A stretch of 64,000 bases of DNA from contig JADKIA010000004.1 in NCBI GenBank assembly GCA_016721465.1, positions 372,001 through 436,000 on the forward strand. The letters are read 5' to 3'. The translations under genes and the position numbers were made by a program. Below the pieces are notes generated by a model. It searched no databases. It saw only the letters and a list, made by a program, of their open reading frames with translations, and was not told the origin of the DNA. How positions within the stretch are numbered: the stretch's first letter is position 1; the number at the start of each line of letters is the position of its first letter. Positions 50,904 to 59,448 of this stretch are shown here, piece after piece. This DNA comes from Ideonella sp. GTDB taxonomy: Bacteria; Pseudomonadota; Gammaproteobacteria; Burkholderiales; Burkholderiaceae_C.

Positions 50904-51776
50904 TCATACGGCCTTGCCGCCGAGCTTGTAGACGCGCAACGCGTTGTCGCGCAGCAGCTTGCGCTTGGGTTCGGGGCGCAGGTTCAGCGCCTCGATGTCG
51001 GCGCGTGTGCGCTCGAAATCGAGCACCGGGAAATCGGTGCCGAACAGCACTTTGTCTTGCCCGAAGGTATTGATGTACTTGACGAAGGCCTCGGGCCAGT
51101 AGGTCGGCCGGTGCGCGTCGCAGCCGATGTACACGTTGGCGTGTTTCCAGGCCATGGCGATCATCTCGTCGGTCCAGGGAATGCCGACGTGGATGCCGAT
51201 CAGCTTCAGTTCGGGGAAATCGCAAGCCACGCTGTCCAGGCTGATCGGGCGGCCGACGCTGCGCCGCGGGTAGCGCGCGTCGTAGACCATCGACTGCCCC
51301 ACCTGCAACTGGATCGGCACGTCGAGTTCGACGCACTTGGCATAGAAGGGGTAGTAGCGCGCGTGGTCGGGCGCCAGCTCGAACCAGTGCGGATAGGTGT
51401 GGGCGCCGATGAAGCCGTACTCGGTGACCAGCTTGCTCAGTTCGCGCACGCCGTCCATGCCTTCGGTGGGGTCGACACCGGCCAGGCCGCAGAAGCGGTC
51501 GGGGTACTTCTGCACCGCGTCCACCACCAGCTTGTAGGGCACGTGGTAACAGGCCGGATGGTGCAGCGTGCCCACCTTGGCGGCGATGAGGAAAGAGCGC
51601 TCGATGCCGGCCGCGTCCATGCGCGCGATCATCGATTCGAGGCTGACGCCGTCGAAGGTGTCCTGGCCGACGCGCATCTTGTCGACGTAGAAGTTCTTGC
51701 GCGGCGGGCGCGCCGCCAGCGCCTCGGCGGTCCAGATGTTGACGACGGCGTCGATGGCTTGAATGTCGTGGCTCAT
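50904..51776 (-). CDS. Amidohydrolase family 2 (ACMSD-like) enzyme
   Basis: This 290-residue TIM-barrel metal enzyme has the family-2 landmarks IDAVVNIW at the N-terminus (in place of the usual D-x-H-x-H), GVDPTEGMDGVREL, FIGAHTYPHWFE, LKLIGIHVGIPW and VLFGTDFPVLDFER. It should act as a hydrolase, decarboxylase or lyase on an aromatic-derived or dicarboxylic intermediate; the missing N-terminal His pair means the metal site is changed. The start ATG 51776 opens the minus-strand operon. A sigma-54-like promoter is 61 bp upstream. Confidence 0.8.
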   Translation of the reverse strand: MSHDIQAIDAVVNIWTAEALAARPPRKNFYVDKMRVGQDTFDGVSLESMIARMDAAGIERSFLIAAKVGTLHHPACYHVPYKLVVDAVQKYPDRFCGLAGVDPTEGMDGVRELSKLVTEYGFIGAHTYPHWFELAPDHARYYPFYAKCVELDVPIQLQVGQSMVYDARYPRRSVGRPISLDSVACDFPELKLIGIHVGIPWTDEMIAMAWKHANVYIGCDAHRPTYWPEAFVKYINTFGQDKVLFGTDFPVLDFERTRADIEALNLRPEPKRKLLRDNALRVYKLGGKAV

Positions 51777-51836
51777 GGGTGTGGTGTTCCAGGTGGCGCC
51801 GGCGTGGCCGAGCAATTGCGTCAAGGCGTCAGGAAA

Positions 51837-51851
51837 GCAGCATTCGTGCCG
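51837..51851 (-). promoter_or_regulatory. Sigma-54-like promoter of the amidohydrolase operon
   Basis: CGGCACGAATGCTGC on the minus strand keeps GG and GC at -24/-12 spacing and the CACG block, with two mismatches to TGGCACG-N4-TTGC. The start would be near 51825, about 50 bp before ATG 51776. Confidence 0.55.
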
Positions 51852-52087
51852 TCCGCCGCCAGGTTCCAATAGTCCCTGACCCAGCCCGTTCGAATCCGCC
51901 TTGCGTGGCTGGAGTTGAGGGGGCAAGTCGCATGAACGCTGAAACGCTGGGCGCATCATCATGTTTCGCGCACGTTTCACAAGCGGATGCGTGTTGCATT
52001 CGCTGCGTCAGCCGGGCCCGGGAAACACCTGCGGTACACGACCCGGACACCGGGTCACCCTCACGGGAAGGGCCTCAAGGCCATCGC

Positions 52088-52102
52088 TGGCAAGGCTCTT
52101 GC
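52088..52102 (+). promoter_or_regulatory. Sigma-54 promoter of the CoA-transferase/leuCD operon
   Basis: TGGCAAGGCTCTTGC matches the -24/-12 consensus except one base in the CACG block. The start would be near 52114, 56 bp before the CoA-transferase ATG. Confidence 0.65.
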
Positions 52103-52169
52103 ATTGCGTCCGTCTCGGGTGGCAGCAGCAGGCGGACACCCTTCATCGAGATTGCTAAGGATTCCCCGC

Positions 52170-53365
52170 ATGGACGCATCACAACGGCCGCTGGCAGGCA
52201 CCCGCGTCATCGAATTCACCCACATGGTGATGGGCCCCTCGGTCGGCGTGATCCTGGGCGACCTGGGTGCCGACGTGATCAAGATCGAGCCGATCAAGGG
52301 CGACAACACGCGCCGGCTGCAGGGCTCGGGGGCAGGCTACTTCCCCATGTACAACCGCAACAAGCGCAGCCTGTGCCTGGACCTGAAATCGCCCGGAGGG
52401 CGCGACGTGGCGGCGCGGCTGGCCGAAGGCGCCGATGTCGTGATCGAGAACTTCAGGCCCGGGGCGATGGCTGCCAATGGCCTGGACTACGCCACGCTCA
52501 GCCAGCGCAACCCCGGCCTCGTCTACTGTTCGGCCAAGGGTTTCCTGGCCGGCCCTTATGAAGAGCGCACGGCGCTGGACGAAGTGGCGCAGATGATGGG
52601 CGGCCTGGCCTACATGACCGGCCTGCCGGGCAAGCCGATGCGCGCCGGCGCTTCGGTGATCGACGTGGCCGGCGGCATGTTCGGCGTCATCGGCATCCTG
52701 GCCGCGCTGCAGCAGCGCCAACGCACGGGCCTGGGTCAGGAGGTCAAGACCTCGCTGTACGAGACCTGCGCCTTCTTCGTCGGCCAGCACATGGCGCAGA
52801 TGGCCGTCACCGGCACGCCGGCGCCGCCGATGACGGTTCGTCGATCGGCCTGGGCCGTGTACGACATCTTCGACACGCGCGACAAGGACCAGGTCTTCAT
52901 CGGCGTCGTCACCGATTCGCAGTGGCGCACCTTCTGCGAAGCCTTCGGTTTCACGACTTCCTGGCCGACCGCACGCTGGACGGCAACAGCGACCGCGTGC
53001 GCCAGCGTGACCGCATCCTGGGCGCCATCCGCGAGCGCCTGGGCAGCTTCGACAAGGCCGAACTGATGCAACGGCTCGAGGCCATCGGCCTGCCTTTCGC
53101 GCCGGTCGCCAAGCCCGAAGACCTGTTCAACGACCCGCACCTGAACGCCGCCGGTGGCCTGGTGGAACTGACGCTGCCCTCGGGCGCCAAGACGCGCCTG
53201 CCCGCGCTGCCCATCGAGATGGCCGGGCAGCGCATGGACCTGTTCCACGACGTGCCACGCGAGGCCGAGCATTCGCAGGACGTGCTGCGCCAGGCCGGCT
53301 ACGCCGAGGCCGACATCGAGCGCCTGGTGGCCCAAGGCGTTGTGCGTCTGCCCGACGCCAAATGA
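52170..53365 (+). pseudogene. CaiB/BaiF CoA-transferase, single-base frameshift
   Basis: From ATG 52170 the frame gives a class III CoA-transferase: RVIEFTHMVMGPSVGVILGDLGADVIKIEP at the N-terminus, and VIENFRPGAM with the conserved region before the catalytic Asp. Near 52945-52952 the frame turns into nonsense; the continuation (DFLADRTLDGNSDRV ... FAPVAKPEDLFNDPHL) is one base out of register and runs to TGA 53365. Restoring one base gives ~398 residues, the normal family length. Either a real mutation or an error. The stop overlaps the first leuC-like ATG. Confidence 0.8.
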
Positions 53366-54777
53366 CGATGAGCAACTCGCTCTTCGACAAGCTGTGGCAG
53401 CAGCACGTGGTGGCCGAGCTCGACGCGCAATCGAGCCTGCTGCACATCGACCGCGTCTTCCTGCACGAGCGCACCGGCAGCATCGCGCTGCAGACGCTGG
53501 AGCAGGACGGGCGCGCGGTGCGCCATCCCGAGCTGGCCTTCTGCACCATGGACCACATCGTCGACACCCTGCCCGGGCGCGGCGACCAGACCTTGATGCC
53601 GGGCGGCACGGCCTTCATCCAGACCACGCGCGACACCGCGCTGCGCGCCGGCATCCGCCTTTACGACGTGCGCGACCCGCTGCAGGGCATCGTGCACGTG
53701 ATCTCGCCCGAGCAAGGCATCGTGCTGCCGGGCACCACGGTGGTTTGCCCCGACAGCCACACCTGCACCCAGGGCGCGTTGGGCGCGCTGGCCTGGGGCA
53801 TCGGTTCGTCCGAGGCCGAACATGTGCTGGCCACGCAGACCCTGCGCGTAGCCAGGCCGCGCTCGATGCGCGTGAACCTGGAAGGCGCACTCGGTGCGGG
53901 TGTCAGCGCCAAGGACTTGATGCTGTGGCTGATAGGCCGCGAATCCGCCAGCGGTGCCAAGGGCCACGCGGTGGAGTTTGCCGGCGCGGCCGTGCGTGCG
54001 CTGACTGTCGAGGCACGGCTGACGCTGTGCAACCTGGCGGTCGAGTTCTCGGCCTTCACCGGCATGGTGGCGCCCGACGACGTCGTTTTCCAGTACCTGG
54101 CCGGCCGCCGCTTTGCACCCACCGGCGCGCAATGGGAGCAGGCCCTGGCGCATTGGCGCACGCTGCACAGCGCACCTCAGGCGCGTTTCGACCGCGAGTT
54201 GAATCTGGACGTCTCAGCCGTCGAGCCCATGGTCACCTGGGGCACCAGCCCCGAACATGCGCTGGGCATCAGCGCGGCTGTGCCCGACCCGGCGCAGGGC
54301 CGTGACGACGTCTCACGCAAGGGCATGGCGCGGGCGCTGGACTACATGGGTCTGCAACCCGGGCAACGCCTGCAAGACCTGCCCATTGAAGCCGCCTTCA
54401 TCGGCTCGTGCACCAACAGCCGCCTGTCGGATCTGCGCGCCGCCGCGCAGGTGCTGCGTGGGCGCAAGGTGGCCGCGGGCGTGCGCGCGATCTGCGTGCC
54501 CGGTTCGATGCAGGTCAAGCGCGACGCCGAATCCGAAGGTCTGGATCGCATCTTTCTGGACGCCGGCTTCGAATGGCGCGAATCGGGCTGCTCGATGTGC
54601 TTCTACGCCGGCGGCGAGAGCTTCGGCCTGCGCCAGCGCGTCATCAGCACCACCAACCGCAACTTCGAGAGCCGCCAGGGCCCGCAGACGCGCAGCCATC
54701 TGGCCAGCCCGGTGACGGTGGCGGCCAGCGCCCTGGCCGGCCGCATCGCCGACCCACGCCCTCTGCTGGGGAACTGA
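53362..54777 (+). CDS. LeuC-like aconitase-superfamily large subunit, divergent paralogue
   Basis: This 471-residue protein has VCPDSHTCT, IGSCTNSR and SGCSMC, so the three Cys ligands of the 4Fe-4S cluster are present. At the site where LeuC reads PDHNVPT it reads MDHIVDT, so the substrate is probably not isopropylmalate. Hydratase/isomerase action on citraconate, dimethylmaleate or a similar unsaturated dicarboxylate is a reasonable guess. ATG 53362 overlaps the CoA-transferase stop (ATGA), which ties it to CoA chemistry. Confidence 0.85.
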   Translation: MTMSNSLFDKLWQQHVVAELDAQSSLLHIDRVFLHERTGSIALQTLEQDGRAVRHPELAFCTMDHIVDTLPGRGDQTLMPGGTAFIQTTRDTALRAGIRLYDVRDPLQGIVHVISPEQGIVLPGTTVVCPDSHTCTQGALGALAWGIGSSEAEHVLATQTLRVARPRSMRVNLEGALGAGVSAKDLMLWLIGRESASGAKGHAVEFAGAAVRALTVEARLTLCNLAVEFSAFTGMVAPDDVVFQYLAGRRFAPTGAQWEQALAHWRTLHSAPQARFDRELNLDVSAVEPMVTWGTSPEHALGISAAVPDPAQGRDDVSRKGMARALDYMGLQPGQRLQDLPIEAAFIGSCTNSRLSDLRAAAQVLRGRKVAAGVRAICVPGSMQVKRDAESEGLDRIFLDAGFEWRESGCSMCFYAGGESFGLRQRVISTTNRNFESRQGPQTRSHLASPVTVAASALAGRIADPRPLLGN

Positions 54778-54778
54778 A

Positions 54779-55429
54779 TTGGAAACCTTCGTTGTCCACC
54801 AAGGCGTGGCCGCCCCGCTGCTGCGCGCCAACATCGACACCGACGCCATCATCCCGTCGCGCGAGATGAAGTTCGTCTCCAAGACCGGCCTGGCCGGCGG
54901 GCTGTTCGCGGGCTGGCGCTACCTGGACGCCGCCGCGCGCACCCCCGACCCGGCCTTCGTGCTCAACCAGCCCGAATTTGCCGGCACGTCGATCCTGCTG
55001 GTCGGCGCCAATTTCGGCTGCGGATCGTCGCGCGAACACGCGGTATGGGCGCTGCGCGAGTACGGCATACGCGCCATCGTGGCGCCGAGCTTCGGCGCCA
55101 TCTTCCAGAGCAACTGCATGCGCAACGGCATCCTGCCCGTGGTGCTGGCCGAAGCCGAGGTGGCGCTGCTGGCGCAGCAGGTCGGCCCGCAGCCGATGAC
55201 CGTGGACTTGCAGCGCCAGGTGGTGCTCTCTGCCAACGGGCAGGCCTTCCGCTTCGAGATCGCCCCCGCCCAGCGCGAGATGCTGCTGGAAGGCCTGGAC
55301 CCGGTGGCGCTGACGCTGCGCCTGGACGCGCAGATCACCGCGTTCCAGACACGTGACCGCGCACAGCGGCCGTGGATCTACCTGGCGCCGGCCGCACCCG
55401 CCCCAACCGCTCACTCGAAGACCGCATGA
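54779..55429 (+). CDS. LeuD-like small subunit, partner of the divergent LeuC
   Basis: This 216-residue swivelling-domain protein has NIDTDAIIPSREM near residues 18-30, where canonical LeuD reads DTDxIIPKQFL, and the active-site NFGCGSSREHA near 80. The TTG start at 54779 lies one base after the large-subunit stop. It overlaps the second leuC by 4 bp. Change of the residues after the IIP motif again suggests altered substrate choice. Confidence 0.85.
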   Translation: METFVVHQGVAAPLLRANIDTDAIIPSREMKFVSKTGLAGGLFAGWRYLDAAARTPDPAFVLNQPEFAGTSILLVGANFGCGSSREHAVWALREYGIRAIVAPSFGAIFQSNCMRNGILPVVLAEAEVALLAQQVGPQPMTVDLQRQVVLSANGQAFRFEIAPAQREMLLEGLDPVALTLRLDAQITAFQTRDRAQRPWIYLAPAAPAPTAHSKTA

Positions 55430-56826
55430 ACAACGCCAGAACGCTATACGACAAGCTGTGGGACGAACACCTGGTGCGCGCCGGTGCCGACGGCAGCGGG
55501 CTGATCTACATCGACCGCCACCTGCTGCACGAAGTCACCTCGGCGCAGGCCTTTGAGGGCCTGGTGCAGGCCAGACGCAAGGTCTGGCGCATCGACGCCA
55601 ACCTGGCGGTACCCGACCACAACGTGCCCACCACCGACCGCTCGCGCATAGACGACCCGCTGGCGCGCTTGCAGGTGCAGACCCTGGACGCCAACTGTAG
55701 CCGCCACGGCATCAGCGAATACACGCTGGACGACCCGCGCCAGGGCATCGTGCACGTGGTCGGCCCCGAGCAGGGCATCACGCTGCCGGGCATGACCGTC
55801 GTGTGCGGCGATTCACACACCAGCACGCACGGGGCCCTGGGCTGCCTGGCCCTGGGCATAGGCACCTCAGAGGTCGAACATGTGCTGGCCACGCAGACCT
55901 TGCTGCTGACAAAGGCGCGCACGATGCGCGTGCGCTTCCACGGCACGCTGCCGGCCGGCGTGAGCGCCAAGGACATGGCGCTGGCGCTGATCGGCCGCAT
56001 CGGCACGGCCGGGGCCACCGGCCACGCCATCGAGTTCAGCGGCGACGCCACGCGCGCGCTGAGCATGGAAGCGCGCATGACGCTGTGCAACATGGCCATC
56101 GAGGCCGGCGCCCGTTCGGGCATGGTGGCGGTGGACGAAACCACGCTGGCCTACGTCAAGGGGCGCAACCACGCCCCCGTGGGCGCCGCCTGGGACCAGG
56201 CCTGCACCTGGTGGCGCACGCTGCACAGCGACGCCGGCGCCAGCTTCGATGCCGAGGTCGCCATCGACGTCGCCACGCTGGAGCCGCAAGTCACCTGGGG
56301 CACCTCGCCCGAGATGGTGCTGGGCATCAGCGGCGTGGTGCCCGACCCGGCCTCGCAGCCCGACCCGATCCGGCGCGATGCCTGGCGCCAGGCGCTGGCC
56401 TACATGGGCCTGGAGCCGGGCACGCGCCTGACCGACATCGCCGTCGACAAGGTGTTCATCGGCTCGTGCACCAATTCGCGCATCGAAGACCTGCGCACCG
56501 CCGCCGCGGTGATCCGCGGCCGCCAGCGCGCACCGGGCGTGCAACTGGCGCTGGTGGTGCCGGGCTCGGGGCTGGTCAAGCGCCAGGCCGAGGCTGAAGG
56601 CCTGCATCGGGTGTTCATCGACGCCGGCTTCGAATGGCGCGAGCCCGGGTGTTCGATGTGTCTGGGCATGAACGCCGACAGCCTCGGCCCCGGCGAGCGC
56701 TGTGCGTCGACTTCCAACCGCAACTTCGAAGGCCGCCAGGGGCACGGTGCGCGCACCCACCTCGTGAGCCCGGCCATGGCGGCGGCGGCCGCCGTCACGG
56801 GCCGCTTGTGCGACCCACGCCATTGA
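55426..56826 (+). CDS. leuC: 3-isopropylmalate dehydratase large subunit, canonical type
   Basis: This 466-residue protein has the normal LeuC length and motifs: VPDHNVPTTDRS, VVCGDSHTSTHGA, IGSCTNSRIEDL and PGCSMCLGMN, giving a complete cluster site. It should interconvert 2- and 3-isopropylmalate with LeuD, or act on (R)-citramalate in related pathways. ATG 55426 overlaps the preceding small-subunit stop. It sits in a catabolic operon without leuA or leuB nearby, so a role other than leucine synthesis is possible. Confidence 0.85.
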   Translation: MNNARTLYDKLWDEHLVRAGADGSGLIYIDRHLLHEVTSAQAFEGLVQARRKVWRIDANLAVPDHNVPTTDRSRIDDPLARLQVQTLDANCSRHGISEYTLDDPRQGIVHVVGPEQGITLPGMTVVCGDSHTSTHGALGCLALGIGTSEVEHVLATQTLLLTKARTMRVRFHGTLPAGVSAKDMALALIGRIGTAGATGHAIEFSGDATRALSMEARMTLCNMAIEAGARSGMVAVDETTLAYVKGRNHAPVGAAWDQACTWWRTLHSDAGASFDAEVAIDVATLEPQVTWGTSPEMVLGISGVVPDPASQPDPIRRDAWRQALAYMGLEPGTRLTDIAVDKVFIGSCTNSRIEDLRTAAAVIRGRQRAPGVQLALVVPGSGLVKRQAEAEGLHRVFIDAGFEWREPGCSMCLGMNADSLGPGERCASTSNRNFEGRQGHGARTHLVSPAMAAAAAVTGRLCDPRH

Positions 56827-56840
56827 GTAGGTGACACCCC

Positions 56841-57482
56841 ATGCAAGCCCTTGAAGTCCACACCGGCGTCGTCGTGCCCTTGAACCGCGCGAATGTCGAC
56901 ACAGACGCCATCCTGCCCAAGCAGTTCCTGAAGTCGGTTCTGCGCACCGGCTTCGGCCCGAACCTGTTCGACACCTGGCGCTACCTGGACAAACACGACG
57001 AAGCGGGTGACAACGCTGGGCGTCGACCCGACCCCAGCTTCGTGCTCAACGACCCGGCCTATGCCGGCGCGTCCATCCTGCTGGCGCGCGAGAACTTCGG
57101 CTGCGGGTCGAGCCGCGAGCACGCGCCATGGGCGCTGGACGGCTACGGCATCCGCGTGCTCATCGCGCCCAGCTTCGGCGACATCTTCCACTCCAACTGC
57201 TTCAAGAACGGCTTGCTCGCCCTGCGGCTGCCCAAGCTGGACATCGACGCGCTGTTCGACTTCGTGCTCGCGTCCCCGGGCACGCAACTGACGGTGGATT
57301 TGTCGGGCCAAGTCGTGCGCCGCGCCGACGGTCACAGCCATGCCTTCGAGGTCGATGCCTTCCACAAGCACTGCCTGCTCGGTGGCCTGGACGAAATCGG
57401 GTTGACGCTGCAGGACGCCGCACTCATCCGGGCCTTCGAGGACAGGCGGCGCATCGAGCGCCCCTGGTTGTTTGCCGCCTGA
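56841..57482 (+). CDS. leuD: 3-isopropylmalate dehydratase small subunit, canonical type
   Basis: This 213-residue protein has RANVDTDAILPKQFLKSV near the start and ENFGCGSSREHAPWAL near 80-95, as in standard LeuD. It follows leuC by 14 bp and is its obvious partner. The C-terminus (RRRIERPWLF) is also typical. The duplication of the whole leuCD pair in one operon is notable. Confidence 0.87.
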   Translation: MQALEVHTGVVVPLNRANVDTDAILPKQFLKSVLRTGFGPNLFDTWRYLDKHDEAGDNAGRRPDPSFVLNDPAYAGASILLARENFGCGSSREHAPWALDGYGIRVLIAPSFGDIFHSNCFKNGLLALRLPKLDIDALFDFVLASPGTQLTVDLSGQVVRRADGHSHAFEVDAFHKHCLLGGLDEIGLTLQDAALIRAFEDRRRIERPWLFAA

Positions 57483-57536
57483 CGGGCAGCTGCTCGGTCC
57501 TGCATCGACCCCCACTCGCACCGACGGAAGATTGCC

Positions 57537-58364
57537 ATGCCCGCACTGACCCCCGACTGGAGCTCGCTCATCCTTCTGGTCTTTGTCCTCGGCCTGAAAC
57601 ATGGCTTCGATGCCGACCACCTGGCCACCATCGACGGCCTGACACGCTGGCACTCGAGTCGCGGCGCGCAACTGGCCAACTACTGCGGCGCGTTGTTCTC
57701 GGCCGGCCACGGCCTGGTCGTGATGGCGGTGGCTGTGGGCGCCAGCCTGCTGGCCCGCCAGTGGGCGGTGCCGTCCTGGTTCGAACTCACCGGGGCCTGG
57801 ATCTCCATCGGCTTCCTGCTCGGCCTGGGGCTGCTGAACCTGTACGCCGTGCTGTCGGCCGCGCCTGAGCAGGTGGTGGCCTTGCGCGGCATCCGGGGGC
57901 GATGGCTAGGCCGGCTGACCCGTGCCGAACACCCGCTGCTGATCGCCGGCATCGGCATGCTGTTTGCGCTGTCCTTCGACACGCTGAGCCTGGCGCTGCT
58001 CTTCGGCGTCACGGCGCAGGGTGCCGGCGGCACGCCCGAGGCCTTGCTGCTGGGCGCCTTGTTCATGCTGGGCATGCTGGTGGCCGACGGCGCCAACGGC
58101 CTGTGGATCGCGCGCCTGATCCGCCGCGCCGATCAAACCGCGCGCATCGCATCGCGCGTGCTGGGTCTGGTGCTCGGCAGCATGAGCCTGCTGGTGGCGG
58201 GCTTCGGCGTGGCCCGGCTGCTGAACCCGGCGGTCGACGGCTGGAGCGACGGCAAGGAACTGGCCATCGGCATGGGCCTGATTGTGATGCTGGCTTGCGC
58301 CTTTGGCCTGGCCATGCGGCTGGCCCGTGTCCAACGTGCCAGCACCGGCGGCGCCGCCGGCTGA
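57537..58364 (+). CDS. NiCoT-type nickel/cobalt transporter
   Basis: This 275-residue membrane protein has the NiCoT signature GLKHGFDADHLATID near residues 19-33 (His and Asp for the metal), and about six to seven hydrophobic helices, with a variable loop near residue 120. The usual HAVDADHI reads HGFDADHL, as in HupN-like subgroups. It takes up Ni or Co across the inner membrane. It lies 54 bp after leuD; a metal-dependent enzyme in the pathway could explain the link, but no urease or hydrogenase is here. Confidence 0.8.
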   Translation: MPALTPDWSSLILLVFVLGLKHGFDADHLATIDGLTRWHSSRGAQLANYCGALFSAGHGLVVMAVAVGASLLARQWAVPSWFELTGAWISIGFLLGLGLLNLYAVLSAAPEQVVALRGIRGRWLGRLTRAEHPLLIAGIGMLFALSFDTLSLALLFGVTAQGAGGTPEALLLGALFMLGMLVADGANGLWIARLIRRADQTARIASRVLGLVLGSMSLLVAGFGVARLLNPAVDGWSDGKELAIGMGLIVMLACAFGLAMRLARVQRASTGGAAG

Positions 58365-58398
58365 GCGCGCCAGGTCAGCCGCGCCCTCAGTCTCGCTC

Positions 58399-59352
58399 TC
58401 AGTCCCAGGTCACGCCGGTCTTCTTGACGATGCGGCCCCAGCGTTCGTACTCGGCGAGCGTGAAGCCGCGAATCTGTTCGAGCGATGTCGGTGACGGTTC
58501 GATGTTGACGTCCTGCAGACGCTGCCGTACATCGGGTGCGTTCAACGCGAGCACGATCTCGCGATTGAGCAGCTCTTGCACGTCGCGCGGCACGCCGGTG
58601 GCCGTGAACAGCGTGAACCAGACGCTGATGTCGAAGTCCTTGTACCCGGCCTCGGCCATGGTGGGCACCTCGGGCAGCTGCGCCGCCCGCTTCGCAGTGG
58701 TGACGGCCAGCGCACGCAGCTTGCCGCTGCGCAAATGCGGCAGCACCGACGACAGGTTGGATGTCATCACCGGAACACGCCCGCCGATCACATCCTGCAG
58801 CGCCGGCACGTCGCCCTTGTAGGGCACGTGCGTCATGCTGATGCCGGCCGCGTCGTTGAGCATTTCACCCGCCAGGTGCAAGGACGTGCCCTGCCCCGGC
58901 GAGGCAAACGCAAGCGGCTGCTTCTTCGCCAGGGCGACGAGCTCGGCGATGGTCTTGGCCGGTACATCCGCCCCGACGACGATGACGTTCGGGATGATGC
59001 CGACCATCGAGAGCTGCGTCAGATCCTTCAGGGCGTCGTAGGGCAGCGTCTTGGTGAGGTGCGGGTTGATGGCAAAACTGTTGGTTGCCGAGATGCCGAT
59101 GGTGTAGCCATCGGCGGGCGCCCTGGCGACGAAACTGACGCCGATGTTGCCGCCGGCGCCGGGCTTGTTGTCGACGACGACCTGCTGCTTGAAACTCTCG
59201 GAGAGCTTCTGCGCGATGACACGCGCCATCAGGTCGGTTGCACCGCCGGCGGGATAGGGCACGACCAGGCGCAACGGCTTGGTCGGGAAACTCTGCGCAA
59301 CAGCGGCCTGTGCCGTCAACGCAAGCAAAAGAGAAAACAAAACGCGCTTCAT
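58399..59352 (-). CDS. Bug-family (tripartite tricarboxylate transporter) solute receptor
   Basis: This 317-residue periplasmic protein has a signal peptide (MKRVLFSLLLALTAQAAVAQ) and the Bug core: YPAGGATDLMARVIAQKLSE, NKPGAGGNIG, and HVPYKG-x-x-PALQDVIGG. Bug receptors bind small carboxylates in Burkholderiales; many are orphans without their TctAB membrane parts. AAGGAG supports ATG 59352. A sigma-54-like site (59406-59420) precedes it, and the activator gene lies upstream, so uptake of the inducing acid is a likely role. Confidence 0.88.
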   Translation of the reverse strand: MKRVLFSLLLALTAQAAVAQSFPTKPLRLVVPYPAGGATDLMARVIAQKLSESFKQQVVVDNKPGAGGNIGVSFVARAPADGYTIGISATNSFAINPHLTKTLPYDALKDLTQLSMVGIIPNVIVVGADVPAKTIAELVALAKKQPLAFASPGQGTSLHLAGEMLNDAAGISMTHVPYKGDVPALQDVIGGRVPVMTSNLSSVLPHLRSGKLRALAVTTAKRAAQLPEVPTMAEAGYKDFDISVWFTLFTATGVPRDVQELLNREIVLALNAPDVRQRLQDVNIEPSPTSLEQIRGFTLAEYERWGRIVKKTGVTWD

Positions 59353-59405
59353 CCTGCACTCCTTGAGACCACTGAGCTTGTTGACCGGCATGCCCGGCAG
59401 ACCCG

Positions 59406-59420
59406 GCAATGCAGGAACCA
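59406..59420 (-). promoter_or_regulatory. Sigma-54-like promoter of the Bug gene
   Basis: TGGTTCCTGCATTGC on the minus strand keeps TGG and TTGC at correct spacing but not the CACG block. The start would be near 59394, about 40 bp before ATG 59352. Confidence 0.45.
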
Positions 59421-59448
59421 TGCCGTTGCCGTTGCCGAGAACCCTTGC

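Larger units (their letters stand above)
51777..52169. other. Divergent regulatory region of the two catabolic operons
   Basis: About 390 bp between the amidohydrolase operon and the CoA-transferase operon. It holds one sigma-54-like promoter for each direction (51837-51851 and 52088-52102) and a partial copy (GATGC-GTGTT-GCATT, 51986-52000) of the palindrome seen near the activator gene. No gene is supported. Confidence 0.6.

Noticed and set aside
55426..57482. An ordinary leucine-biosynthesis locus
   Set aside because: No leuA or leuB is present, and the genes sit in a catabolic, probably sigma-54-controlled operon next to a divergent paralogous pair; the enzyme family is kept but the pathway is left open.
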